Of a stretch of 64,000 nucleotides of DNA, positions 52,953-63,878 are shown piece after piece. The position numbers and the translations under genes are program-made. The DNA is taken from assembly GCA_016699535.1 (NCBI GenBank), contig CP064980.1:3294001-3358000 (forward strand), written 5' to 3'. This DNA comes from Myxococcales bacterium. GTDB lineage: Bacteria > Myxococcota_A > Polyangia > Polyangiales > GCA-016699535. How positions within the stretch are numbered: the first letter of the stretch is position 1; every line of letters starts with the position of its first letter. The notes under the pieces were generated by a model. That model saw only the letters and a list, made by a program, of their open reading frames with translations, was not told the DNA's origin and searched no databases.

Positions 52953-53951
52953 TCACGGTATGGGCGAAGGTATCACGGGCAGTCCGAACAAGGCACCCCC
53001 GCCAGAAAATCCTACAACCCCATCCGAGTTAAACACCGGCAGGGCTGCTGCTGAAGCCCGAAAGGTTTCCAAAGGCTGCGCGGTAGCAGAGCTAGCTTCT
53101 GTCATCATGGTTACGGGTTGCGCGCCGGTGATGCCAAAGCCCACGTTGATCAAGAGAACGGCTCTATTCCCAGGAATCCCATCGGCTCCCACAACCACGG
53201 CGCCGGGCGTTGAACACGCAATAGCAACAAAGGCTCCTGAGGGTACGCCTTCAGCCACTTGAGCGACGGCCGGGTTGAACATAGCCTGTCGCGCGAGCAT
53301 TGCCACGTTGCCGTACCATAGTTGAGTCACAAGCTCCGAAGTAAACAGCGCGCCATTGACTTGAGTAATAATCCCGTGGAGCGCCAAAATGGTGGCTTTG
53401 CATTGATCGATACGAGGTTTTTCAAGCTCTAGATCAATATCCGCGCTGGTATGGATGGACAAGCTTTGCTTGAGGTCAAGCGGAGTAAGGTAGTCCTCCA
53501 CATCGTAGTCTCCGTATCCTCCCTGACCTGGCATACTGGTTTGACCTAGTCGTGCATCATCGAGACTTATTTCGGACGTTGCCATTATAGCTTGCAGGCT
53601 ATCGGTGACATAATTCCAGAACTCTTGCAGGACGACTAAGGGAGCATGACGCAAAGCCTGATCAATAGCATACAGCTGTTTGATCGTGGTCCAATTCTCT
53701 GCTGCAAGGCCACTGTCAACATATCGGTCTAGGCCATATAGCAGCAATCCAGCCCCGACAACCACACCGACCACTGGCCAGCCAAAAGTAAAGCCGACCG
53801 CTGCCGTTAGACTAATGGCTTCAGCCGAAGCATCTTCCGCTGCAAGATCAGCTTCTTCATTGTGCGCGCTGCAATTGGACAATAGTAAGCCAAGGCAAAG
53901 AAACAATACAATGCCTGTACAGGTATGACGTTGTTGGAAATAAGGATTCAT
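52953..53951 (-). CDS. lipoprotein with hydrophobic Gly-rich segments, unknown function
   Basis: 332 residues from the ATG at 53951. The signal reaches GLLLSNC, a good lipobox shape. Soon after comes a long hydrophobic stretch (FTFGWPVVGVVVGAGLLLYGL), unusual in a lipoprotein, then a soluble acidic region, and a C-terminus rich in Gly, Ala and Val (VFNSDGVVGFSGGGALFG). It might associate with membrane or assemble with itself. The frame runs further upstream to 54098 but without a signal-like start. No family recognised. Confidence 0.65.
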   Translation of the reverse strand: MNPYFQQRHTCTGIVLFLCLGLLLSNCSAHNEEADLAAEDASAEAISLTAAVGFTFGWPVVGVVVGAGLLLYGLDRYVDSGLAAENWTTIKQLYAIDQALRHAPLVVLQEFWNYVTDSLQAIMATSEISLDDARLGQTSMPGQGGYGDYDVEDYLTPLDLKQSLSIHTSADIDLELEKPRIDQCKATILALHGIITQVNGALFTSELVTQLWYGNVAMLARQAMFNPAVAQVAEGVPSGAFVAIACSTPGAVVVGADGIPGNRAVLLINVGFGITGAQPVTMMTEASSATAQPLETFRASAAALPVFNSDGVVGFSGGGALFGLPVIPSPIP

Positions 53952-54126
53952 CATGATAGTCATTTTAATAAGCAATTTCTGTGCCATGTTCTTGGATAAC
54001 AATACAATCTTTTCGAACGGATATTGAGATAAAGACAGGCTTCTATCTAAGAGAAAAGCTGATCTGCTCGGGGTGTGGAATCCAAGGAGTGGATACAAAA
54101 AGCCTCAGTTCACTACAGGCCGATGC

Positions 54127-55827
54127 TCATTGAGCGCGCTCGAAACGTAAAAAGTCGGCAAGCACTCTGAGCTCGGATTCGCTGAGATCTTCGGCAAAGG
54201 CTGGCATCTCATTTAGCTCGCCGTAGTGGTGTTCAGGATCGGCTGTTTGCCGGTAAATCCACTGCGCTGATCCGTAAGCACTCAGGTCAGGGCCGCCAAG
54301 GCCATCGTAGTCGCCATCTCCTTCGTAACGATGACAGCCCATGCATTTGCTCTGAAACAAACGCGCACCTTCTTCAACAAGCTCTTGATTAACGGGCAAA
54401 TCCGTTGGCTCTTGACCAAGAGAGAACAGGAACTCGACAATCGCGGTGAGTTTTTTTTGCCCCAGTTTTTTTTGCGAGGGCATGTCGTCGATATCTGTCT
54501 TTGCAAAAAACCGATTCGCCTGAGGTTTTTCTAGCAGGGCCATGATCCACTCCCGCGAGGCAAACGCGGTGTGATCCGGGGCTTGTCGCTCGCCCTCCCC
54601 ATGAAGAATATGACACTGCTGACAGTTTCTGCGATACAGATCCTGACCTCCAATCACAGGGTCATTAGCCAGCATGAACAGCGGTCCCTCTGGAGGAACG
54701 CCCTGCTGAGCTATCGCATACGCACGCTCTGCACGCTTGGCAGCGCTGGCTTTGCTTCTTAGAAAATCAACATCGTGCAAATCATCGTAAAATGACCAGA
54801 CCGTTAGTCCGGCTATGAATAGTCCTGCGCCGATGATCGGTAATATGAATTTCAAACGAGGCCTTAATCCCATCTTTGGTTCATGATCCAAAAATGGTAG
54901 TGCGATAAGAAACGCTGCAACCAGAACGGGAATGAGAGCCGCTGCTATGCTTTCAAAATCCGATGGTAGGATTTTAAACAACTGAAATAAAAAACGAAAA
55001 TACCACTCAGGCCGCGGCGGATACACAACACTTGGATCGGCAGGCGCATCGAGAGGAGCGCCATGCCCCTTGAACGTAAAATAGATAATCGCGCCCACGG
55101 TGATAACACTTGCGATTTGATTTCGAACAAGCTGAAAGGGATAGTAGGGTTGCGAGTGCTTGGCTGGATTTGTTCGATACGGATAGCGTCGAAGTGGTCC
55201 ATGTCGCTGAAACAGCAAAAGATGCATCACGACCAGCAACACAATGAACGCGGGCAAAATAGCAACATGAAGTGCAAAGAAGCGGCTCAACATGAGCTGC
55301 CCGTACTGATCGCCGCCCAACAAAAGTGATTTGAGCGCGCGACCCACAAACGGCAGACCTCCAATGACACTCGTCGTTACTTTGGAAGCCCAATAAGCTT
55401 TTTGATCCCACGGCAAAAGGTAGCCACTTAGCGCCATCCCCAGCAGCAAGGCCATCAAGGCAAGACCAAACCACCAGCTTAGTTCACGTGGAGCTTTATA
55501 GGCGCCATAGGTTGCTGTTTGAACAAAATGCAGTCCAAGCACAATCATCACTGCAGAGGCTCCATAGTGATGCACACCGCGCACAAACCAACCCAAAGTC
55601 ATTTGGCTTTGGATATACATCACGCTCGGCCAAGCAGATTGCACGCCGGGTACAAACACCAGCATAAGCAACACGCCGGAAAACAACTGAATCACAAGCA
55701 GCAAAACAAGAACACGTCCGAAGACGCGCGACCAACTGGCTCCCCCGGGTCGCTCGTGATGCAAATAACGATCAAGGAGTTGTTGATACCCCGTACGGGC
55801 TTGCAGCCATTGGCGAAACTCCATCAT
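54127..55827 (-). CDS. cytochrome b fused to two c-type heme domains
   Basis: 566 residues. The N-terminal 370 form a cytochrome b/b6-type core with bis-His heme ligands in GVHHYGASAV and GLHFVQ, and FALHVAILP and VVMHLLL, plus the Qo motif PEWY in PRPEWYFRFL. The C-terminal 170 carry two c-type heme sites, CQQCH and CMGCH, in a row. Thus the quinol-oxidising subunit and its electron acceptor are in one chain. The start overlaps the Rieske gene by four bases; together they form a bc-type complex in the inner membrane. Confidence 0.93.
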   Translation of the reverse strand: MMEFRQWLQARTGYQQLLDRYLHHERPGGASWSRVFGRVLVLLLVIQLFSGVLLMLVFVPGVQSAWPSVMYIQSQMTLGWFVRGVHHYGASAVMIVLGLHFVQTATYGAYKAPRELSWWFGLALMALLLGMALSGYLLPWDQKAYWASKVTTSVIGGLPFVGRALKSLLLGGDQYGQLMLSRFFALHVAILPAFIVLLVVMHLLLFQRHGPLRRYPYRTNPAKHSQPYYPFQLVRNQIASVITVGAIIYFTFKGHGAPLDAPADPSVVYPPRPEWYFRFLFQLFKILPSDFESIAAALIPVLVAAFLIALPFLDHEPKMGLRPRLKFILPIIGAGLFIAGLTVWSFYDDLHDVDFLRSKASAAKRAERAYAIAQQGVPPEGPLFMLANDPVIGGQDLYRRNCQQCHILHGEGERQAPDHTAFASREWIMALLEKPQANRFFAKTDIDDMPSQKKLGQKKLTAIVEFLFSLGQEPTDLPVNQELVEEGARLFQSKCMGCHRYEGDGDYDGLGGPDLSAYGSAQWIYRQTADPEHHYGELNEMPAFAEDLSESELRVLADFLRFERAQ

Positions 55828-56351
55828 GATTCCAATTCTATTTTCTTTGAAGTCTGTAGCTCAAAACGCTTAAATTGAACTTCGATGGAATTGCCCTTCA
55901 CCCGGGTTTTTAGCTCATCAAGCGCACGAGGAGACGGTCCAGCAAGGGCTTTTCCATCAAGAGCAAAGGCACTTTTATGGCATGGACACGCAAACTCTCT
56001 TTTATTTTTTGCCAGAGCGATTTTGCATCCAAGGTGCGGGCACTCGGCACTTAGAGCCCTTAGCTCTCCCTTTCTAGAACGGCTTAGCCACACCGTGCCC
56101 AGTGTCTGCTTTTCATTTTTAATCCAAGCGTCACGCGCATCACCTATCACCGCAAACGATATGGGCGTCTCCCCCAAGTGTTCAAGCTTCGCGATAGGGA
56201 CCCAACGATCTTTAGTCTTGTTCCGCCGAAACCAAGGGTCAACAAGATAGCCGATCCACGGAACAGCAAAAACCGCACTCAAAAGGGTAGCTGTGCCGTA
56301 GGTCACTGTTTTTAAGAGTTGGCGACGTGTTTGACGCTTTCTTTCTTCCAT
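55824..56351 (-). CDS. Rieske iron-sulfur subunit
   Basis: 175 residues. A twin-arginine-like TRRQLLK precedes a transmembrane anchor, as expected for a Rieske protein exported folded by Tat. The 2Fe-2S ligands are in CPHLGC and CPCHKS, spaced normally. It accepts an electron from quinol and passes it to the cytochrome c domains of the fused subunit. First gene of the two-gene unit; a divergent c-type cytochrome gene starts about 120 bases away. Confidence 0.94.
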   Translation of the reverse strand: MEERKRQTRRQLLKTVTYGTATLLSAVFAVPWIGYLVDPWFRRNKTKDRWVPIAKLEHLGETPISFAVIGDARDAWIKNEKQTLGTVWLSRSRKGELRALSAECPHLGCKIALAKNKREFACPCHKSAFALDGKALAGPSPRALDELKTRVKGNSIEVQFKRFELQTSKKIELES

Positions 56352-56469
56352 CTATACTCCTCTAGCCAAATCACGCTTTTTTGAGTTACATTTTACGGTG
56401 TTAGATTGAACTACTTATGTCAATTGGCAAAGGCCGTTATTTTGGAGTTGATAGGCAGAGGAGCTGACC

Positions 56470-56954
56470 ATGTTTTCAAAAAACTATTACCTTTGGTTTT
56501 TCTTATCCTTGGGTCTGACAGCAATTGTCAAAATAGTGCAAACGACGATGCTTCAGAAGCAGAGCTTAGTTCAGGCGATGAGGCATCGGAAGCTAACGCA
56601 GATACCGAAGTCACTGCATCTGGGCAGAACGATCCGGGTTTAATCGATCCGCGTGCCAATGCGATCGAGCAAGAGCTTAGCTCTTTGACAAAAGCGAATT
56701 GGAAAAAGCTTCTGAAATCTGGTGAGCGCCGCTACGATCGTGCATGCGGTTCATGCCACCCTGGTGGTCAAGACGACCTCGGACCAAGTTTGATTGGCAT
56801 TCGTTGGTCGATTTCGGATATGTATCGGCAAATTCGCAAAGGCTCAGGGAAAATGCAGCCGATTTCGGAAAAGCGACTGCCCGAAAAGGACATGGCGGCC
56901 GTGATGGTCTATCTGTCGACCCTCAACATCGTCAAAGACCTTTCAGCTCCCTAA
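56470..56954 (+). CDS. small c-type cytochrome, frameshifted in its signal peptide
   Basis: The ATG at 56470 has AGGAG seven bases upstream and opens MFSK. One extra A in the A6 run (56478-56483) joins this to KLLPLVFLILGSDSNC and the rest of the protein, giving a normal export signal. An acidic Ala/Ser linker follows, then a single-heme domain with CGSCHPGG and a Met ligand in GKMQPIS. About 160 residues. It should shuttle electrons in the periplasm, most likely for the divergent bc-type complex. Confidence 0.8.
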
Positions 56955-57069
56955 AGCAGCTTTTTAGCATAAAACAGCTGTGAAAACTGCCGTAATCTAG
57001 GCTATAAGCGGCTAGTGGGGCATCCGGTATCTGGCTCAAATTCATTCCGTTTGAACTGCCATAGTCGAG

Positions 57070-57150
57070 CGGACGCTGGCGTCGCGCGAGCTCGTTTGAA
57101 AACGGACGCTAGCGTCGCGCGAGCTCGCAAAAAAACGGGCGCGAAGAGCA
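57070..57150 (+). repeat. 33-bp tandem repeat
   Basis: A 25-base GC-rich block at 57070-57094 recurs at 57103-57127 with one mismatch, period 33, and a decayed third copy starts at 57136. Each copy holds GACGCTRGCGTC and CGAGCTCG palindromes. In the Omp85 frame it would encode an 11-residue basic repeat (DAGVARARLKT, DASVARARKKT), but it lies before the signal peptide, so it is probably untranslated. Confidence 0.65.
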
Positions 57151-57161
57151 AGCGAACTACT

Positions 57162-59186
57162 TTGCAAACACGTCCGGCCGAACCATCGAGCAAACAGCCA
57201 AGGTGCCGTCTATTTGTGCCACAGTTATTCTTCTTTTGTGCTGGAATCACTCTGTTTAGTGCTTGCGCCTCGGTTCCCAAGGGACGGTATGGAATCACCA
57301 ATTTTGAGCTTAGTGGTGTACAGCAGATGGATGCTAAATCCCTGCAAGCCTGTTTAGCTACGCAAGAACGTTCCTCTTTTTCATTTAATTTGGGAGCGGT
57401 TCCCGAACCCGAATGCAATGTTCCGCCCTTCGACACAGATCGCGTCACCTTGTCGTTGTGGCGCTGGCCTTGGACCGACTGGCCTGTCTTTGAACGGACA
57501 ATTTTTGAGCGTGACCTGGAGCGCATTGTGCGTTGGTACCGAGCACGTGGTTTTTACAGAGCCCGCATCTTGAATAGCGAAGTTCTTCCCAACTCAGCGT
57601 TGGACTCTGACCGAACACTGCTCATGGAAGGGCAAAAGCTACGCCTAGGTGAAGAGGAAAGTGAAAAACACGCTACGGTAAAAGTCCAAGTATACGAAGG
57701 CGAACCGGTTATTGTTCGATCCTTGGAGCTTAACGAAGATACCGAATTGGAGATTGATCTTCGCCGCAGATTACACAAGCAAATAGGCCGTATGATCGGG
57801 CAGCGCTTTGATGAAGCAGAGTACGACTTGAACAAAAAACATTGCTTCGAATCCTACAAGACGCTTCCTATGCCCATGCTGAAATTGAGGGCAGCGTTAA
57901 AATCGATACGCGCAAATTAACGGCTACCGTTAAGGTAGTTATCTACCCTGGCCCAGCATGTCGTTTTGGAAAGGTTGATGTGGTTGTAGACGACCGCTAC
58001 GACCTTCCAAAATCAACTATTTTGGGCGCTGCGAAAATTCATAAACGTTCAGCCTTTAGCCTCACTGCGCTCGAAGAAGCACGACGAGAAGTCTACGCAC
58101 TCGGTGCTTTTTCATCTGTTGAAATCGAGCCTGAGCTGAACGAAAAAAATGCAATTATCGATGTCCATATCCACGTCACGCCCGGACGGTTGTTTCGATA
58201 CGGTCTAGGTGTTGGAATGCTTTCCGGAATTGCCCAACTTAGCAGTGTTCAAGAGCAGCAAGATGTTTTGCAGTGGGACCTGCACGTGTTGGGCTTTGTC
58301 GAGTTTCGAAATCTTCTTGGTGGCTTACGTAGACTACGCATCGAAGAGCGTCCGCGTTTGATTTTTACGAGAAACTTTCCACAGGCATCCGATGGAGACC
58401 CCGTCTTGGGTAACTTGGTCACCGTCGAATTCCAGCAACCTGGCTTCGTTGAAACACGCACTACTTTGACGTCGGGTGCACGCTGGGATTTTGGACCGCA
58501 GCCCTATGGCGAGGACTATTCTCGTCACAATCTGGATGCATGGGTCGGGCCACAACGCTATTTTGCAAAAGGGCACCTTTTTGCTTCGACTCGAATTCAC
58601 GGCAACGTTTTCTTTCCGACACATATCGGGGCCAGTGTCGAGGATCCCCCGAAAAAGTATGAAGTGCTTTTCTTTGAACAATACGCCCGGCTCGACCTTC
58701 GCGACCGGCCACGACAACCCCATAAGGGCTCATTCTTCGCACTCGGGCTTCATGAAGCCATCCCGCCCGGATCATGGACCTACTTGCGATTTACGCCTGA
58801 TGCGCGTGTCTATTTGCCATTGCCGTTAGGCTTTACTCTTGCTGGACGTTTTGCGATGGGCATCATGGAGATTCTCGAGAGCTCGTTTAATCCGGCGACA
58901 GATCCCCGTCTTGCCACGCTCGGTCCAGGTGTTTGCAGATGCAGGAGATGTCTCGCAATCCAAGCAATTTCGTTTTGACCATCCTCAAACAACTTTAGGA
59001 CTTGGATTTCGCTACCACACCATTATCGGCCCCATTCGTTTTGATGCAGGTTGGCGAGTTCCTGGCGCACAGGTTATCGGAAAGGATGAACGCGATCCAG
59101 AACGAGCAGGGAAACCGTCCGATGCAAGCCTACTCTTTTTTGGTTTTCCAGGCGCGCTGCACCTAACGATAGGAGAATCGTTTTGA
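57162..59186 (+). CDS. Omp85 family outer-membrane protein (BamA/TamA-like), frameshifted
   Basis: A signal-like segment (LFVPQLFFFCAGITLFSAC) is followed by POTRA-type domains (RVTLSLWRWPW, ERDLERIVRWYRARGFYRARI, AHAEIEGSVKIDTRKLTATVKV) and a beta-barrel (FRNLLGGLRRLRIEERPRLIF onward, ending FGFPGALHLTIGESF). The frame breaks at the A6 run 57834-57839, where one A restores it. Around 58920 it breaks again; the barrel there lacks the expected GGxNSxRG stretch before VQVFADAGDV, so bases may really be missing. Start uncertain: TTG 57162, GTG 57216 or GTG 57015. It precedes tamB with coupled translation, so TamA is the likelier role. Confidence 0.8.
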
Positions 59187-62100
59187 AAGCACGACGGGCA
59201 GGCATGCGCGCTCTTATCGCGTCTCTTATCGCTGCACGTGTTACGATTGCAACCTTTTTTATCGTGCTCGTTTCAGTAAGCGTAAGCGCCTGGTACCATA
59301 TTCAGCTTCCTCAAGGTCGTCACTTGGTTGCAAATTTGGTTCATGATCTTGTCAACGGAGAAATCAAAGGTCAGCTCCAGATTTCAGAAATCGTTTCGAT
59401 CAGCCCAACAAAGGTCGTGACCAAAAACGTATATCTTTACGATGCCGAAGGACGTCGAGTTGCTTTCGGAAAAACGGTTACCATCACACCAGATTTTCGA
59501 GCAGCATTCCGAGGCACACTTCGTTTCGCTCACGCGCGCCTCAATGGAGGACGCGTCAACCTCTACCCATCCGAGAGTGGATTGCCTACCTTAATCACTG
59601 CCTTTGAAGCGCGAGACCCTACGCCAGGAATAGGACCACCCATCCACGCTGTTGTTGACGACATACAAATTGAAAAGGTTGCAGTGCGAGGTGAGGTTCT
59701 TGGACTCAAGGGCCTGTTGGCTAAAGACTTCAAAGCAAACTGGCGTCTTGAGTTCAATCGAAAAATTCAGGTCACCGTTTTCAGTGCGCAGGGCCAATTG
59801 CTCGAACCCTTTCCTTTCAAGCTCGCACTTCAAGATTTACGAGGACTGATTGAAACCGATTTAGCGAGAGGGATTAGTTTGGCTGCACGTCTCAAGAATG
59901 GAACGGAGCACTATACTGTCGCGTTACGCTATTTTAAAGATCCTAAGAAAGCAGATGAGCCCACGCTTGATGTACACGTTAACACAGCAAGCGTGTCGGC
60001 TCGAACAATTCAGGGACTGGGTTTTGAATGGGCGAAGATCCTTAATTTTAACGCGGCAGGGATTTTCGTCTTTTGGCCCGCCTGACAAACTTCAAATGGA
60101 AGCAAAAGCCACCACCGAAGGAGGCATTGTAAACATTGAAGGCTCCCTTGCTTCAGGACAAAACGCCGTCGTGACCTTCAAGACATCACAACTTAGGCTT
60201 AGCAAAGTTCTTGCTGAAGCACCTGACATAGCCGTCTCGGGTTCCGCAACCGTCACCGCAAGCCAGCCGCACCCAAAGCTTGATATTGATGTCCAAGCTT
60301 TTGAATACAAAGGAATCACTTTCCCCGCTTTCACTATGCAGGGACGAATTCTTGCGAATCGAATACAAATCGATGCAATGCTTTCTAGGCATCTTGCTGG
60401 ATCCATCAAAGGTCAAGGAGATGCGTTTTTCAATGGACGTATCCGGCTCGAGTTGGAAGCTAACCTCAAGAACATTGGACGTGATCCCAACGTACCATCC
60501 GAGATTCAAGCAGATGCAAAAGCAAAGGTTGCAATCGATACCCTGGGTTCGTCATCAAGTAGCCTTGAAGTAAGGGGCTCGATTGCACTTTCCGCAGTCC
60601 ACTACAGAAGCATTAAAGCAGAGACACTGGTATTTGATGGCCTGTATCGTGGTGCACTAAGACAGCCTTATGTAAAAACACGACTCTCAGGCAAAGGTGT
60701 TCGCGTCGGGAACTACGTCCTTGGGGATACGGAGTTAACCATCGCTGGAGGCCCTTACACCTATGCTGTCGAAGGACGTGCAGGCACACCTGAGCAACGC
60801 AGAGCAGAGTTCGCTGCCACGATTCAAGCCAGCACGGACGGCTATCTCCTGCACGCCAAGCAGGTAGTTGTTTCAGCTGCCGGCGGTACATGGCGTGGCT
60901 TTGTTGAGGGTCTTACCTTTCATCCCGGACAAGACCTAGTAGTCGAACGCATCGTTCTGGCGAACGGTACCCAACGCCTGCAAGTCAGTGGGCAATACCG
61001 CTTTGATGGCACCGAAGAGATTGAAGCACAATGCAGGATTTTGATATCGCAGGCCTACGTGCCATCTTGGCAACAGGTGTCGAACCTTTTGCCGGTCGAG
61101 CGGACTTGCATCTAAGTCTTCGAGGACATCTGAGTTCACCTGAACTGTTGATCGAAGGCGCATTACGTGAAGGTAACTTCCTTTCCTTGGAGCCCGTCAC
61201 TGCTGTTTATGTGTTGAACTATAGCGATGGTGTACTCGAATTCGATGCCCAAGCAGAAATCGAAGAACGTGCTGTTTTATCAATCAATGGCAGCAGCCAT
61301 CTTCAACTCGATGTCGAACACCCGATTGAGGCTATTCGTCAGGGACAACATCACTTTTTGGCAAGCATCGACAATCTTTCGCTTGATGTCATTTCGCGTG
61401 CGACCAAGAAGCCACTTGAGAATCTTTCCGCTTCGGTTTTTGGAGATCTCGAGTTCAATGGTTTTTTTCACGAGTTTAGTCTCGACGGAACCTTACGTTT
61501 GTCGGAGTTCGTCTTTCGTGATTCGTCACCTGTCGATATCCAAACGCGTTTTAATTTCGGAGGCCAAACGCTGCTTCTTTCGCTAAGCACCTTACATGAG
61601 CAGCGTAAGCTTTTTGATGCAGAAGGAGCTTTTCAGCTACCACCGAACACCATCCCTGAGGCAAGCTCTGCGTTTGCAGCAAAGGTACTTGACCAGCCGT
61701 GGCAACTCTCCTTTGCCTTTCCACCGCGTCGCCTCGACAGGCTCCCTTCTCCCCTTTCTGAGTATCTAAATTTCCCGGCTGTGATTCAAGGAAAGGCTAA
61801 TTTTTCAGGGGGTCAACAGACGACCACCGGATCGGTCGACCTTAGCACCACTTGGTTCGGATCATCGAAGGCAGGTGGTCTTTCAAAATCACGTCCACGC
61901 ATGCGGATTCGTGGCGATACAAACAACGACCAAACACATCTTAGTTTCGACGGTTTTGTCGGCACCGATCGAACCTTTAAAGCCGAAGCCTCTGCGAAAA
62001 CTCCTTTGCATCAATGGATTCGTGCAGAACTGCCTTTCAGCATTCCGGGAACACGTTTTAGTGGGCATCTATGGCGCATGCCCATGGAAGATATCCCTCT

Positions 62101-63762
62101 TATGCCAAACTACATTAAGGGCCCCGCTGACATCGCTTGGAATGCAAAAGCTTTGTTCACCGAAAAACCGTCCTGGACGATTGAACTTAGGTCTTCAGCG
62201 CTTCGCTTTTTTGAAACAAGCCCTATCGTACTCACCCTTGAAGCAAAAACCACTCCGGAAGGGGTATCCGTCGAAGCCACCACAGAAGACCTTTTCAAAG
62301 GTAAAGGTACTGTTACAGGACACCTGCCGCTCAAGTGGCTAGCCCAGCCACCCTTTGCAAGCTTTGATTCTGACGCTCCTTTTTCATTGCATGCAAAATT
62401 CAAAAAGGCACGCCTGCAACCGATTCTCACCTCGATTCCCAGTGTAACGAACGCCGATGCGATAGCGACCGGACAAGTCGATTTAGCGGGTTCGATAAAT
62501 GATATTCGTATTACGGGAAGTATGGATGTCTCCAATGGCTATCTGCAGCTAGTCGGACTCGGTCAGCAGCTACAAAACATTCAAGGACAAATTATTTTCA
62601 GAGAGAAATGGGCAGAACTAAAAAACATACGAGCTACGGACGGCCAAGGGAGTTCACGTATCTTGGGTGGTATCGGTTTCGAAGGTCTTCGTCCTACAAA
62701 AATCAAACTTAGTCTAAATTCGTCACGCTTTCCGGTTCGACGAGAAGGAGCAGTTTTAGCTCGCCTTACTGGTTCAGCCAATATGACAGCCACAACGACA
62801 CCGGAACGTCTGGATGCAGCCATGGTCGTACACAACTTATCGGTAGCCTTACCCGATGAAAACAACTCGGGGGTTCAGGAGTTGAGTCCCCACCCCGACC
62901 TTACAGTAGACGGCGGAAAGACTGCTACTGAAGAAGGGGATTCAACACCCTTCATCGTCCATATGCAATCGATGCGTCGCAACCCTTTTGGGTGCGACGT
63001 TCGGATTTTTCCGCGCAGGTCGCTTCAAAACTTGATGTGACGTACAAAGATCCCTACTTGTATATTGAAGGCTATGCCGATCTACGAAGAGGTTTTTTCG
63101 ACCTGTTTGGAAAGCGCTTTGAGCTCTCTAGAGGAACCATGAATTTTGATGGCTCAAGCGAACTCAACCCGGAATTGAATCTTCAAGCCACACACGAAGT
63201 TGCATCATCCGGTGGAACTCTTGTCACGATTTCAGTCGGCGGTCGGCTACGTGCTCCAAAAGTTGATTTTACCTCCAATCACCCAGACTGCCGGGAACAA
63301 AGCCAAGTCATCGATTTGTTGATTAGTGGTCGCTGCGCTTCGGGTCAGAACCAAAGTGGTTTTGGCGTTGCCGCTGCTGAGCAGCAAGCAGCATCCTTTT
63401 TGGCAGGTCTGACCGCCGGTATTCTTACCTTGGGTGCACGACGAGAATTTGGAGAATTGGTGCCGGTCATCTCAATCGAGACGGGACAAAGTGGCTTCAG
63501 TAGCACAAGGGCTCGACTCGGTTTTCAAGCAGACACAATTATCCCACCATTTATGAAGTCTGTAGTTCGCGGGGCGTACATTGAAGGGGCTTTTCCTCTG
63601 TCCTCCGCACAAGACAGCCCTCAAATACAGCAACAGCAACTTCAGCAACAGGGTGCAGGTACACGCTTTTTGTTAGAACTTCAGTTTCCTTATGACTTTG
63701 TGGGCACCACCCGCTACTGGCCGCCCAGCACTTTCGGGTTGGATCTTACTTGGGAGCCCTAG
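59183..63762 (+). CDS. tamB: TamB/DUF490-type translocation protein, three frameshifts
   Basis: About 1525 residues once joined. One N-terminal transmembrane helix, then a long run of beta-rich repeats, and the DUF490 end (LFGKRFELSRGTMNFDGSSELNPELNLQATHE, then LLISGR and FGLDLTWEP). Breaks: T4 at 60071-60074 (one T too many), AA at 61030-61031 (one A short) and T4 at 62986-62989 (one T short); each repair gives smooth family-like sequence (FVFGPPDKL, EAQMQDFDIAG, NPFWVRRSDF). TamB spans the periplasm and with TamA moves lipids or inserts outer-membrane proteins. The start is a TTG inside the Omp85 stop. Confidence 0.85.
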
Positions 63763-63878
63763 AGATGTGTGCCCCTGTGTTGATTCGATTCTCGCCTTAC
63801 CGACGGTCATGATACAGCGCTCCGCCTCAGAATTCCCGGGCACTCGACTTCTTGGCGCACGACGTGTAGATAGCCTGC

